Below, in pieces: positions 52,948 to 62,549 of a stretch of 64,000 bases of DNA. The notes beneath the pieces are model-generated. The model did no database searches and was not told the origin of the DNA. It saw only the letters and a program-made list of their open reading frames with translations. The position numbers were made by a program, and so were the translations under genes. Source of the DNA: an uncultured Flavobacteriaceae bacterium (GTDB lineage: Bacteria > Bacteroidota > Bacteroidia > Flavobacteriales > Flavobacteriaceae); assembly GCA_938084555.1 (NCBI GenBank), contig CALKFR010000013.1, positions 1 through 64,000 of the forward strand, read 5' to 3'. Numbering within the stretch: the first letter of the stretch is position 1; each line of letters begins with the position of its first letter.

Positions 52948-55647
52948 TTAAAATAATACTCTGTCGGGTGGATTATTTTGTTCGTATTTTAAATCATTTA
53001 ATATGCCACTCTTAACCCCAATAAAGAAAACATAGGATTGGTTGTTGCCAAAAGGTACCCAATTAAAAGTCATTTTCCAGCTATCTAAATCTCTAGAAAA
53101 ATTCATTCTAGTGAATGAAAATCCTCCATTTGCGATGTCATATCCAGAAGAAAAACCAACTTTCCATTTTGGTGTTAACTCAAAATCACCACCAAACATT
53201 AATGAGTGTGATTGAATTCCAGTATTTCCTCTTCCACTATTACTATAAGCTGCGGAATAGGCAAAGTTTATATTCCAAGGTATAGTTGATTTATATAATT
53301 CTGTAATTTCTTCCTCATTATTTTGACTAACAGAGGAGTTTGATGCAAAGCTATTTGCAGGGGTTAAATTTTTTCCTAAAACATCTGGTGTGACTTGATT
53401 CCCATTTCCTGAATTTTCATTACTACTTCCACTAAGATCTCTGCTTGAAAGCGTATAATTAGCAGTTAAATTAGCTCTAGTTAATCTAAATAATCCCTTT
53501 GTAAACTTATTTATTCTTAAGCCAGCCTCATTAACTTGGTAAGGATCTAAGGTGGCATTTAGATTAAGGGCTAATTTATCTTTTAAAAGTCTTGTTCCAG
53601 CAGATGCATTAACAGGAGACCAACGTAAACTGTCTGCAGCAATATTGTAGGATGAGCTGAAATTTAAATTATTTAGAATTGTTATTTTTCTATCTTCTTC
53701 ATCACTATCAGGATCTTTGGGAGCTAACTTTCCTTCTATAACATTATTTAATGTTATTCCGATAGAATTACTTAAACCTGTACCTGGTTTTCCATAAATA
53801 CTAGTTCCATTATCAAAAGGCGAATAGGTTTCAAACTCCGTTCCCTCCATATTAGTGTTAACAGTTTCGTTATATCTTTGCGCAAAATCAGGTCTATATG
53901 AAAATGAAACCGAGGGTCTGATGGTATGTCTGATGGCTTTTAAACGTCCTTTTTTAAAATTAAAGGTTCCATAAATATTAGTAGATAGACTTAAGCTTGA
54001 GCTATACTCTCTAAAGTTACTAAAGCTACTTATGGTATCTGACACAACAGTTCCAAAAGATCCATCGGTGTTTTGTATTGAAGGATCATATTCTTTGTTA
54101 ATTTTTTTAAAACTCCAAACCTCACGATAGTTTATACTAGGCGATAAAGTAAAATAATTTAACATGGTAATATTGGTGCTTGCATCTGCTCTATGTTGAA
54201 CACCTGCATTTGCAGTTTCAAACATTTTGGCGGTAAAGAATTCGTCTTCTGTTGTATTAATTCTGTATTCTCCTTGCATATTATAGGTTAGTCCAATTTT
54301 TTGTAGTGGATTTTTTTTAATTCCACCTTTACCAGCAAATGGATAAATTCTACTCATAGATACCTGAAGAGATGGAAGAGACATTGTAACTGTTCCTGTA
54401 TTTGTATTTTGAGAATGAGTAGCATTAGCGCTCATATTAAATGGAGTACCAGTAAATGTTTTTTGATAAGAAATAGAGGAGTTAAACGTATTTGTTAAAA
54501 AATTTGAGTTGTTAAATTCATTCAAGGATTGTCTAAAATATTGACTACTTCCTAAATTAACAGAGGCACCAAAATTAGAATTTGGATTTGATTTAGGATC
54601 TTGTCTATGACTCCATCTTAAGTTAAAATTAGTAGCTTCAGAGTAATCGTCAAAACCTCTAGTACTTCTAATTAATTTTTCAAAACTTAAATTAAAACCA
54701 CCAGAAAACTTATATCGAACATAATATTGAGAACGAGCTCTGAACCCCCAACTACCATTAGAATAAACATCACCTAATAATTCAAGATCTACATAATCAT
54801 TTACCGCAAAATAATATCCTCCATTTTGTATTCCAATTCCTCTATTAGATGTACTAGTTTGAATGGCCGGAAAAATAAATCCTGAAGTTCTGTTTTTTCC
54901 CATTGGAAAATAAGCGAAAGGAAGAAAAACAGGGGTGGGTACATCAGCAATAACGAGATTACTTAAACCAGCTACAATTTTTTTATTTGGTACTACTTTC
55001 GCTTTTTTTACGCCAATGTAGTAATCTGGGTTATCTTTATCTGAGGTAGTAAACCTTATATTACGCATATAAATTGTAGAATCGTTTACGCGTTTTGCTT
55101 TTTCACCTAAAACATACATCCCCGGTTCTTGTCTAGTTTTTATACCATAAATGATAGCTTTTTTTGTCTTGAAATTGTATAACATAGAATCCTGAACTGA
55201 TTCTTGACCCCCTTGTTTAAATACAGGTTTTTGAATATACCCTGTACTATCTTTTATACCTTTCGCAAATAAGGTGTTTTTTATATAATCAATAATAATT
55301 ATACCAGCTTTTAAATCAATGTCTGTGTAAACGATATGTGCTTCATTATACAAAGTAACTGTTTTGTCTTTTGCATTTTGTATAGTATAATCTTTTGCAA
55401 CATGGGTTATTAGATCCGTAATAGCCTCTTTTGGTTTTAATGTATCTATTTGAATGCTATCTTGTTTTTTTAACAGCAAAGTATCATTTTTTATATTTTT
55501 TTTTGGTAAGGGTATTGCCTCTTGAGATCTACCATTGTTAACTATAGGAATTGGTTTAGCTTTTGGCTTTATATCCTGAGATTTTATTTTTGTTAGAGAA
55601 CAAAATAAAAGTAAAAATAAAAGTATGTAAGTCAGATTTGATTGCAA
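52948..55647 (-). CDS. LPS-assembly protein LptD-like
   Basis: An 899-residue outer-membrane protein. Signal peptide (residues 1-23). An N-terminal OstA/LptA-like beta-jellyroll (about 90-210; AKDKTVTLYNEAHIVYTDIDLKAG-type strands) is followed by a long C-terminal beta-barrel. LptD inserts LPS or LOS into the outer leaflet together with LptE. The Bacteroidota type is divergent from proteobacterial LptD, so 'putative' is right. The start codon region overlaps the promoter of the divergent amidase gene. Confidence 0.85.
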   Translation of the reverse strand: MQSNLTYILLFLLLFCSLTKIKSQDIKPKAKPIPIVNNGRSQEAIPLPKKNIKNDTLLLKKQDSIQIDTLKPKEAITDLITHVAKDYTIQNAKDKTVTLYNEAHIVYTDIDLKAGIIIIDYIKNTLFAKGIKDSTGYIQKPVFKQGGQESVQDSMLYNFKTKKAIIYGIKTRQEPGMYVLGEKAKRVNDSTIYMRNIRFTTSDKDNPDYYIGVKKAKVVPNKKIVAGLSNLVIADVPTPVFLPFAYFPMGKNRTSGFIFPAIQTSTSNRGIGIQNGGYYFAVNDYVDLELLGDVYSNGSWGFRARSQYYVRYKFSGGFNLSFEKLIRSTRGFDDYSEATNFNLRWSHRQDPKSNPNSNFGASVNLGSSQYFRQSLNEFNNSNFLTNTFNSSISYQKTFTGTPFNMSANATHSQNTNTGTVTMSLPSLQVSMSRIYPFAGKGGIKKNPLQKIGLTYNMQGEYRINTTEDEFFTAKMFETANAGVQHRADASTNITMLNYFTLSPSINYREVWSFKKINKEYDPSIQNTDGSFGTVVSDTISSFSNFREYSSSLSLSTNIYGTFNFKKGRLKAIRHTIRPSVSFSYRPDFAQRYNETVNTNMEGTEFETYSPFDNGTSIYGKPGTGLSNSIGITLNNVIEGKLAPKDPDSDEEDRKITILNNLNFSSSYNIAADSLRWSPVNASAGTRLLKDKLALNLNATLDPYQVNEAGLRINKFTKGLFRLTRANLTANYTLSSRDLSGSSNENSGNGNQVTPDVLGKNLTPANSFASNSSVSQNNEEEITELYKSTIPWNINFAYSAAYSNSGRGNTGIQSHSLMFGGDFELTPKWKVGFSSGYDIANGGFSFTRMNFSRDLDSWKMTFNWVPFGNNQSYVFFIGVKSGILNDLKYEQNNPPDRVLF

Positions 55648-55667
55648 TATTTAATATGCTATTTTTG
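55637..55667 (+). promoter_or_regulatory. Consensus Bacteroidota promoter of the amidase gene
   Basis: TTTG at 55637-55640, exactly 19 bases, then TATTTTTG at 55660-55667: the full TTTG-N19-TAnnTTTG consensus. It starts inside the first codons of lptD on the other strand and lies 106 bases before the amidase ATG. This is the strongest promoter match I found in the window. Confidence 0.7.
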
Positions 55668-55772
55668 TATAGGAGTAAAAATATGCTTCAATAACTGAAG
55701 CACCAAATTTGAAAAGCCAAAATTAGTTAAATTTTGAACAAAGAACTTATATATAACAGCAAATTTGTTCCC

Positions 55773-56873
55773 ATGAAATATTTGGTATTCTTTTTAGTTT
55801 TATATCTTCTTTTTGTTAATCCATTCGAATCTGTTTCTCAGAATGGTAAATTTATTGTTGTTTTAGATGCTGGGCATGGAGGTAATGATCCTGGTAATAT
55901 TGGAAATGGATACAGAGAGAAAAATATAGCTTTAAAAGTTGTTAAAGAAATACAACAAGAATTACAAAAAACAGAGGGTATAAAAGTTATTTTGACAAGA
56001 GATAAGGATGTTTTAATTGATCTTTGGAAAAGAGGTGATATTGCTAATAAAGCGAAGGCAAATTTATTTGTTTCTGTTCATTGTGATTCTCACACGTCTA
56101 ATGCATTTGGTGCAGGTACTTTTGTCCTAGGTTTGCATGCCAATAAAAGAAATTTTGAAGTTGCTAAACGTGAAAATGCAGTAATTTCTCTTGAGGAAAA
56201 TTTTAGAGAAAGATATGAAGGCTTTGATCCCAATTCTCAAGAATCTGTATTGGGCTTGACTCTACTTCAAGAGGAAAATCTTGATAAAAGTTTTTCTTTG
56301 GCAGCAGACATTCAACAAAATTTTTCACAGAATTTAAAGAGGAAAAATAGAGGTGTGAAACAAGCAGGCTTTGTTGTTTTACATCAAACCTTTATGCCTA
56401 GTGTTCTGATTGAATTAGGATTTCTCACAAATAAAAATGAAGGAAAATTTTTAAATTCTAAAGTAGGTCAGCAGAATATGGCCAAAGAAATAGCAAGATC
56501 TATTACAAAATATTACCATCGATTAAAAGCAAATACAGTTGTTGTTAAACCGGAGGAAAATAATGAAGAATCATCGATAAAATCTGCTTATACTAAAGGA
56601 AATGAAGAGAAATTTAATGATCAAGTAATTTTTAAAATTCAAATTGCATCTAGTAAAAATAAAATAAAAGTTAAATCATACAATTTTAAAGGACTAAAAA
56701 ATATTGAGAGAGTAAAGGTTGGTTCCTATTATAAATATTATTACGGAATTACTTCTAATTATAATGAAGTTAAAAGAGCATTATCAAAAGCTAAGAAGAA
56801 AGGATATTCAGATGCCTATATCGCTGCCTTTAAGAATGGTGAAAAAACATCGCTTTCAAAGGTTTTGAAATAA
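55773..56873 (+). CDS. N-acetylmuramoyl-L-alanine amidase (AmiC/Amidase_3), SPOR-like tail
   Basis: A ~366-residue exported zinc amidase that cleaves the amide between MurNAc and L-Ala in peptidoglycan. Start at ATG 55773 gives a signal peptide; an upstream TTG at 55734 would place an odd leader before it. Zinc and catalytic residues: the LDAGHGGNDPG block, REKNIALK with the Glu, SVHCDSH, and VLIELGFLTNKNEG with the catalytic Glu. Residues ~285-366 resemble a SPOR domain (FKIQIASS...), which binds denuded glycan. It precedes an MlaD gene by 59 bases. Confidence 0.93.
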   Translation: MKYLVFFLVLYLLFVNPFESVSQNGKFIVVLDAGHGGNDPGNIGNGYREKNIALKVVKEIQQELQKTEGIKVILTRDKDVLIDLWKRGDIANKAKANLFVSVHCDSHTSNAFGAGTFVLGLHANKRNFEVAKRENAVISLEENFRERYEGFDPNSQESVLGLTLLQEENLDKSFSLAADIQQNFSQNLKRKNRGVKQAGFVVLHQTFMPSVLIELGFLTNKNEGKFLNSKVGQQNMAKEIARSITKYYHRLKANTVVVKPEENNEESSIKSAYTKGNEEKFNDQVIFKIQIASSKNKIKVKSYNFKGLKNIERVKVGSYYKYYYGITSNYNEVKRALSKAKKKGYSDAYIAAFKNGEKTSLSKVLK

Positions 56874-56932
56874 CTACTTTTACTGCTAACTAACAGAAAA
56901 TAATAGTATTATTGTAAATAAAATTTAAAAAA

Positions 56933-57895
56933 ATGTCTAAAGAGTTAAAAACAGGTATTGCTGCAGTTCTAATTTTATGTCTAGGTTATTGGGGCTTTAA
57001 TTTTCTTAAAGGTCAAAACTTATTAGAACCTGCCTCAAGAGTTTTCTACATTGAATACGACAATATACAAGGACTTAATAAAACGAGTACGGTTAGTATT
57101 AATGGTTTGCAAGTTGGCAAAGTGACAGAAATAAATTTTAATTCAGATGTCAAAAAAAGAGGGAAGTTAGTTGTAAAAATAGCTTTGGATAATGATTTTG
57201 AATTTTCAAAAAATAGCATTGCTAAGATTTACTCAACGAGTATTATTGGAGGCGAGTCTTTAGCAATTATCCCAAGTTATGACGGTGAACCAGCAGTCTC
57301 AGGAGATTATTTAAAGGGTGAAGTTGAATCAGACATCTTTACTTCTGTTGGTGAAACATTAAATCCATTAAAAACAAAAGTAGAACGGGTAATTATTGGA
57401 GCAGATTCACTTTTAATAGCATTAAATGATGTTTTAGATCTAAAATCTAGAGATAGCTTTAAGAAAACTATTCTAGGAGTAGAAACAACTGTGAGTTCTT
57501 TAAACGAGACTCTGAGCTCATTTAATACCATGATGGATTCTACAAAGTTAGATATAGATATAGCACTAGAGAACACCAAAAAAATTACTGAAAATTTTGT
57601 AAAAGTTTCTGATACTTTGGCGAAAGTAAATTTCGGACAGACAGTAAAAACACTTCAATTAACACTTGGAAATATTAACGGACTACTTTCTGGTTTAGAA
57701 AAAGGTAGGGGTTCATTAGGTAAATTAACAACAGATGATACCATGTATAACAATTTAACTAAAGCCTCAGAAGAGCTAGCAGCTTTACTAAAAGAAATGA
57801 AGTTAAATCCCAAAAGATTTGTTCACTTTTCTTTATTTGGTAAAAAAGCGAAACCATATATTGAGGAAGGCACTGAAAATAATACCTCTAACTAA
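56933..57895 (+). CDS. MlaD/MCE-family lipid transport protein
   Basis: A 320-residue protein with one N-terminal membrane helix (residues 6-26) and an MCE domain (about 35-130; the motif VSINGLQVGKV is typical), then a long helical region (LNETLSSFNTMMDSTK). MCE proteins form hexameric rings that shuttle phospholipids between the membranes. Partner Mla ATPase/permease genes are not in the window. It is between the amidase and the Fe-S protein genes. Confidence 0.9.
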   Translation: MSKELKTGIAAVLILCLGYWGFNFLKGQNLLEPASRVFYIEYDNIQGLNKTSTVSINGLQVGKVTEINFNSDVKKRGKLVVKIALDNDFEFSKNSIAKIYSTSIIGGESLAIIPSYDGEPAVSGDYLKGEVESDIFTSVGETLNPLKTKVERVIIGADSLLIALNDVLDLKSRDSFKKTILGVETTVSSLNETLSSFNTMMDSTKLDIDIALENTKKITENFVKVSDTLAKVNFGQTVKTLQLTLGNINGLLSGLEKGRGSLGKLTTDDTMYNNLTKASEELAALLKEMKLNPKRFVHFSLFGKKAKPYIEEGTENNTSN

Positions 57896-57940
57896 TTAGA
57901 AATTGTATCGCTACCCTAAATATTAAAATTTATTTCTCAT

Positions 57941-59254
57941 ATGAATTATTTACCAAATATATCTTTTGCAATTGCACTTATTATTGGGATTGGATTTTTT
58001 GTCATGAATGTTCTTAAGCTAGTTAGAAATATTAAACTTGGTAAAGAAGTAGATAGATCTGATCGTAAAATTGAACGATGGAAAAATATGGCTAGAATTG
58101 CCTTGGGTCAATCTAAAATGGTAAGTAGACCAATAGCTGGATTTCTTCATATTGTTGTTTATGTTGGCTTCATAGTTATTAATATTGAAGTTTTAGAAAT
58201 TATTATTGATGGATTGTTTGGTACGCACAGGATTTTTCAGCCCTTTCTTGGGAATTCTATTTATGGTTTTCTGATAGGTACATTTGAAATTTTAGCATTT
58301 CTGGTTTTAGTGGCAGTTATTTTGTTTTGGTTAAGAAGGAATTTTGTTCAGCTAAAAAGATTTATGAGCAAAGAAATGAAAGGTTGGCCAAAAAATGATG
58401 GTAACTTAATTCTTTACTTTGAAATTGTTTTGATGTCTTTATTCATCCTTATGAATGCAACAGATTATTCATTTCAAGAGGCAGGTTTTGGTAACCCTAT
58501 AAGTCAATTTGTAGCGCCTTGGTTTTCAGAGTATCCTCTTGAAACTCTATCTAGTATAGAGCATATAGCCTGGTGGGCTCATATTATTGGTATCTTAATT
58601 TTTTTAAATTATTTATATTATTCAAAACATCTACACATTTTATTAGCTTTTCCGAATACGTTTTATGCAAATCTTCAGCCTAAAGGCCAATTTAATAATC
58701 TATCATCAGTAACCAAGGAAGTTAGAATGATGATGGACCCTGACGCAGATCCTTATGCGATGCCAGAGGAAGGTGCAGAGGAGGAAGTTCCTGAAAAATT
58801 TGGAGCTAGCGATGTTACTGATTTAAATTGGGTACAATTACTCAATGCATATACCTGTACAGAATGTGGCAGATGTACGTCTTCTTGTCCAGCAAATATG
58901 ACAGGTAAAGAACTATCACCAAGAGCTATCATGATGAAAACCAGAGACCGATTAGAGGAAGTAGGTAGAAATATAGACAGTAATAAAGGTACATTTAAAG
59001 ATGATGGTAAACAATTACTTAATGATTATATTACACCCGAGGAATTGTGGGCATGTACAAGTTGTAATGCTTGTGTAGAGGAATGTCCAATAGATATAGA
59101 TCCATTGTCTATAATCATGGATATGCGTAGATATTTGGTGATGGAGCAATCTGCTGCACCACAAGAATTGAATATGATGATGACTAATATTGAAAATAAC
59201 GGTGCTCCCTGGCAGTACAATCAACAAGATAGATTAAACTGGAAAGACGAATAA
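57941..59254 (+). CDS. Membrane Fe-S protein, HdrD/GlpC-like, two 4Fe-4S motifs
   Basis: A 437-residue protein. The N-terminal ~235 residues contain four to five hydrophobic helices that may bind heme (His70 and His228-like positions occur in helices). The C-terminal part has two ferredoxin-type clusters: Cys306, 309, 312, 316 and Cys372, 375, 378, 382. It thus looks like an electron-transfer subunit that moves electrons between the membrane quinone pool and a soluble partner. The next gene, 11 bases downstream, encodes a CCG-domain protein that is the obvious partner. Menaquinone genes follow. Confidence 0.9.
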   Translation: MNYLPNISFAIALIIGIGFFVMNVLKLVRNIKLGKEVDRSDRKIERWKNMARIALGQSKMVSRPIAGFLHIVVYVGFIVINIEVLEIIIDGLFGTHRIFQPFLGNSIYGFLIGTFEILAFLVLVAVILFWLRRNFVQLKRFMSKEMKGWPKNDGNLILYFEIVLMSLFILMNATDYSFQEAGFGNPISQFVAPWFSEYPLETLSSIEHIAWWAHIIGILIFLNYLYYSKHLHILLAFPNTFYANLQPKGQFNNLSSVTKEVRMMMDPDADPYAMPEEGAEEEVPEKFGASDVTDLNWVQLLNAYTCTECGRCTSSCPANMTGKELSPRAIMMKTRDRLEEVGRNIDSNKGTFKDDGKQLLNDYITPEELWACTSCNACVEECPIDIDPLSIIMDMRRYLVMEQSAAPQELNMMMTNIENNGAPWQYNQQDRLNWKDE

Positions 59255-59265
59255 AAGTAATAAAT

Positions 59266-60042
59266 ATGAATGTACCAACAATGGCAGAAATGCTGTCTCA
59301 AGGCAAAGAACCGGAAGTTTTATTTTGGGTAGGTGCCGCAGGCAGTTATGATGATAGAGCAAAAAAAATCACAAGAGCTTTTGTTAAGTTATTACATAAA
59401 GCAAATGTTGATTTTGCTGTTTTAGGAACAGAAGAGAGTTCAACAGGAGATGCTGCCAAAAGAGCTGGAAATGAATTTCTATTTCAAATGCAAGCCATTT
59501 CAAATATTGAAATATTAAACTCATATAATGTTAAAACAATTGTTTGTACAGATCCACATTCATTTAACACATTAAAAAATGAATATCCAGAATTGGGAGG
59601 GAATTATGAGGTTTACCATCATACACAATACATAAAAAAATTAGTTGAACAAGGTAGGTTAGAAATTAAAAAATCTTTAAAAGGTAAGCAAGTTACCTAT
59701 CATGACCCATGTTATTTAGGTAGAGGAAATGGTGTGTATGAATCTCCAAGAGATATCATAAGAAAATTAGGGGTAAATCTAAAGGAAATGAAACAACACA
59801 AAAACAGGGCTTTGTGTTGTGGAGCAGGAGGAGCTCAAATGTTTAAAGATGCAGAAAAAGGTGACAAGGAAATTAATATTTTAAGAACAGAGCAAGCATT
59901 GGAAACCAATGCAAAAATAATTGCTACAGGATGTCCTTATTGTAACACAATGATGACTGATGGAGTTAAGTTTCATGAGAAGGAATCTCAAATTATTGTT
60001 AAAGATATTGCTGAATTAATTGCAGAGGCTGATAATCTATAA
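59266..60042 (+). CDS. CCG-domain (Fe-S)-binding protein; N-terminal CCG repeat without cysteines
   Basis: A 258-residue HdrB/HdrD-like protein with two CCG-type repeats. The second repeat is intact: Cys149 in HDPCYLG, Cys184-Cys185 in LCCGAGG, and Cys223/Cys226 in CPYC. The first repeat keeps its framework but not the cysteines: GAAGSYDD (where GCxGSxDD is usual), EESSTGD (usually ESCTGD) and DPHSFNT (usually CPHCFNT). Cys94 remains but is shifted. So it probably holds only one of the two usual metal sites. It is co-transcribed with the membrane Fe-S protein. Confidence 0.88.
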   Translation: MNVPTMAEMLSQGKEPEVLFWVGAAGSYDDRAKKITRAFVKLLHKANVDFAVLGTEESSTGDAAKRAGNEFLFQMQAISNIEILNSYNVKTIVCTDPHSFNTLKNEYPELGGNYEVYHHTQYIKKLVEQGRLEIKKSLKGKQVTYHDPCYLGRGNGVYESPRDIIRKLGVNLKEMKQHKNRALCCGAGGAQMFKDAEKGDKEINILRTEQALETNAKIIATGCPYCNTMMTDGVKFHEKESQIIVKDIAELIAEADNL

Positions 60043-60066
60043 TTTTATTTCCAGAATCTATATGTA

Positions 60067-60966
60067 TTGATGACTATAAAAAATTTTATTAAAGCTGCAA
60101 GATTTAGAACATTACCATTATCAATTTCTGGTATTATTGTTGGAAGTTTTTTAGCAATCTCTGCTGGCTTTTTTGATTGGAGTATTTTCATCCTTTCCAT
60201 ATTTACAACAATTGGATTCCAGGTTATTTCTAATTTTGCAAACGATTATGGCGATGGAGTCAAAGGAACAGATACTATAAGAACAGGTGAGGAAAGAATG
60301 GTGAGTTCAGGAAAGATTTCTCCCAAACAAATGAAATCAGCAATTGTCTATACAGCTATTTTAACAATTCTCATTGCTGTCTTATTAATCTATAAAGCCT
60401 TTGGGGCTAGTAACTTTGTATATTCTTTATTATTTTTCTGTTTAGGGATTATCTCTGTTATCGCAGCTATAAAATATACTATTGGCAACTCTGCTTACGG
60501 ATATAGTGGTTTTGGAGATGTATTTGTATTTGTTTTTTTTGGTTTATTAAGTGTGTTGGGAAGTTATTTCTTATTTACAAAACAAGTTCATCTAACAATC
60601 CTATTACCTGCATTTTCAATTGGTTTATTGAGTACAGCAGTATTGAACCTGAATAATATGAGAGATCATAAAAATGATAAAATATCTAATAAAAATACTA
60701 TAGTTGTTAAAATTGGGAGTAAGGCTGCCAAAAGGTATCACTTTAGCTTACTCTCTTTATCGCTCACCTTTGCCATCATTTTTGTTGTGTTGAAATATAC
60801 AAACCCAGTTCAACTAATATTCTTATTAGCCTACATTCCTTTGGTTATTCATAGTATATTTGTTTATAAGAATGAGGATGAATCTAATTTAGATGGTGAA
60901 CTAAAAAAAGTTGCTTTAAGTACTTTTTTATTCGCAATTCTTTTTGGCCTAGGGCAAGTTTTGTAA
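60067..60966 (+). CDS. menA: 1,4-Dihydroxy-2-naphthoate polyprenyltransferase
   Basis: A 299-residue UbiA-family membrane prenyltransferase that attaches the isoprenoid tail to 1,4-dihydroxy-2-naphthoate, giving demethylmenaquinone. Both aspartate-rich motifs are visible, NDYGDGVKGTD (about residues 58-68) and NNMRDHKND (about 197-205), in about eight helices. It leads the men cluster with menC and menE downstream, and follows the Fe-S genes by 24 bases. Confidence 0.94.
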   Translation: MMTIKNFIKAARFRTLPLSISGIIVGSFLAISAGFFDWSIFILSIFTTIGFQVISNFANDYGDGVKGTDTIRTGEERMVSSGKISPKQMKSAIVYTAILTILIAVLLIYKAFGASNFVYSLLFFCLGIISVIAAIKYTIGNSAYGYSGFGDVFVFVFFGLLSVLGSYFLFTKQVHLTILLPAFSIGLLSTAVLNLNNMRDHKNDKISNKNTIVVKIGSKAAKRYHFSLLSLSLTFAIIFVVLKYTNPVQLIFLLAYIPLVIHSIFVYKNEDESNLDGELKKVALSTFLFAILFGLGQVL

Positions 60967-60990
60967 TTTCACCATCTGAAAAACTATTTT

Positions 60991-61503
60991 ATGAAAACAG
61001 TAAAAATTATCATTACATTCTTAATTATTCTTACTGTATTTTTTTTGGGGACCGGACTCATAATCAAAGAGAGTAGTTATACCTCAACAATTACCATAAA
61101 TGAGCCATTAGAAAAAACATTTGCAACCTTTACAGACCTTTCTTCAATTTCAAAGTGGAATCCAGAATATAATGCAATTGAAATTATAGATTTAAAACCA
61201 GGTATTACTGGGAGCATATTCGATATTAAAGTAATCCATAATAATCAAACAACTATTATTAGAGAAAAAGTATTGGCTTATGTTAAGAATGAAAAATACA
61301 CATTGTATATTGATAAAGAGGGTGTTATTGAGAGAGATGATTATACTTTTAGAAGTGAAGGACCTTATACTGTAATTAATTTAAGTTCAAGTTATCAAGC
61401 TAAAAGTTATCTTTTAAGTTGTGTATTGCCTTTTTTTAAATCGAAATTTAAAAAGATTGATGAGGTTTTCTTAAATAATTTAAAAACGTTTGTTGAAAAA
61501 TAA
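60991..61503 (+). CDS. SRPBCC-family protein with N-terminal membrane helix
   Basis: A 170-residue protein. An N-terminal hydrophobic segment (residues 1-22) is either a signal anchor or an uncleaved signal peptide. The rest has the START/Bet v 1-like (SRPBCC) pattern: a helix LEKTFATFTDLSSISKWNP then curved strands and a C-terminal helix FKKIDEVFLNNLKTF. Such folds bind hydrophobic ligands. It is between menA and menC (24 and 5 bases), so it could hold or deliver a quinone precursor, but that is only inference. Confidence 0.78.
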   Translation: MKTVKIIITFLIILTVFFLGTGLIIKESSYTSTITINEPLEKTFATFTDLSSISKWNPEYNAIEIIDLKPGITGSIFDIKVIHNNQTTIIREKVLAYVKNEKYTLYIDKEGVIERDDYTFRSEGPYTVINLSSSYQAKSYLLSCVLPFFKSKFKKIDEVFLNNLKTFVEK

Positions 61504-61508
61504 TTATT

Positions 61509-62549
61509 TTGATAAAAGCAACATACCACAAATATATTTTACATTTTAAAGTGCCAAGTGGAACTTCCAGAGGTATTTTAAAAACAAAAGAAACCTGGTT
61601 TTTACATCTTAATAAAGATGGTAAATTTGGAATAGGTGAATGTGGTCTTTTTAGAGGTTTAAGTATTGATGATAGGCCAGATTATGAGGACAAGCTAAAA
61701 TGGGTGTGTAATAACATAGGGATAGGCTTAGAAAGGCTATTAGAAAAAACATATGATTTCCCTAGTATCCAAATCGGAATTGAACAAGCATTTTTATCGC
61801 TTCAATCATCATTTCCTTTCAAATTATTCGCTTCTGACTTTACAGAGTCAAATAAGGGTTTAGCTATTAATGGTCTTATTTGGATGGGAGATCGTCAATT
61901 TATGAAAGATCAAATAAAGGATAGGATAGCGCAAGGGTTTCACTGTATAAAAATGAAAATTGGAGCTATTAATTTTCAATCGGAAATTGAACTTTTAGCA
62001 TCAATTAGAAAAGAATTTTCAATTAAAGATATAGAGTTAAGAGTAGATGCAAATGGTGCTTTTCAAAGTTCTGAAGCCCTAGATAAGTTAAAGATACTTT
62101 CTTCATATGATATACATTCAATTGAACAACCCATAAAACAAGGTCAAATAGAAGAAATGGCTTTACTTTGTGAACAATCTCCTCTACCAATAGCTTTAGA
62201 TGAGGAATTAATAGGAGTATTTGATGTAACAAAAAAGAAAGAATTACTACAAATAATAAATCCCCAATACATCATTTTGAAACCTAGTTTAATTGGCGGT
62301 TTTAAAGGTAGTTTGGAATGGATAGATTTAGCAAATGATTCTGGAATTGAGTGGTGGGTTACCAGTGCTTTGGAAAGTAATGTTGGTTTGAATGCAATAG
62401 CTCAATGGACTGCTACTTTAAAAAGTAGTATGCCCCAAGGCTTGGGAACAGGAAGTTTATTTACTAATAACTTTGACTGCCCTTTAAAAGTTAATAATGG
62501 AATGCTTCATTATGAAAAAAATAAAAACTGGAATTTTAATTTAATATGA
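61509..62549 (+). CDS. menC: o-Succinylbenzoate synthase
   Basis: A 346-residue enolase-superfamily enzyme that dehydrates SHCHC to o-succinylbenzoate. Catalytic acid/base and metal residues appear in order: KMKIG (Lys-x-Lys), VDANGAF (Asp), IEQPI (Glu), ALDEELIG (Asp) and ILKPSLIGG (Lys). OSBS and dipeptide epimerases are close, but the neighbours menA and menE settle this one. Start is TTG at 61509; no ATG would preserve the N-terminal strand. The stop overlaps the next gene by 4 bases. Confidence 0.92.
   Translation: MIKATYHKYILHFKVPSGTSRGILKTKETWFLHLNKDGKFGIGECGLFRGLSIDDRPDYEDKLKWVCNNIGIGLERLLEKTYDFPSIQIGIEQAFLSLQSSFPFKLFASDFTESNKGLAINGLIWMGDRQFMKDQIKDRIAQGFHCIKMKIGAINFQSEIELLASIRKEFSIKDIELRVDANGAFQSSEALDKLKILSSYDIHSIEQPIKQGQIEEMALLCEQSPLPIALDEELIGVFDVTKKKELLQIINPQYIILKPSLIGGFKGSLEWIDLANDSGIEWWVTSALESNVGLNAIAQWTATLKSSMPQGLGTGSLFTNNFDCPLKVNNGMLHYEKNKNWNFNLI

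Noticed and set aside
61509-62549. Dipeptide epimerase instead of menC
   Set aside because: The two are close in the enolase superfamily, but menA and menE are neighbours and the active-site pattern fits OSBS.
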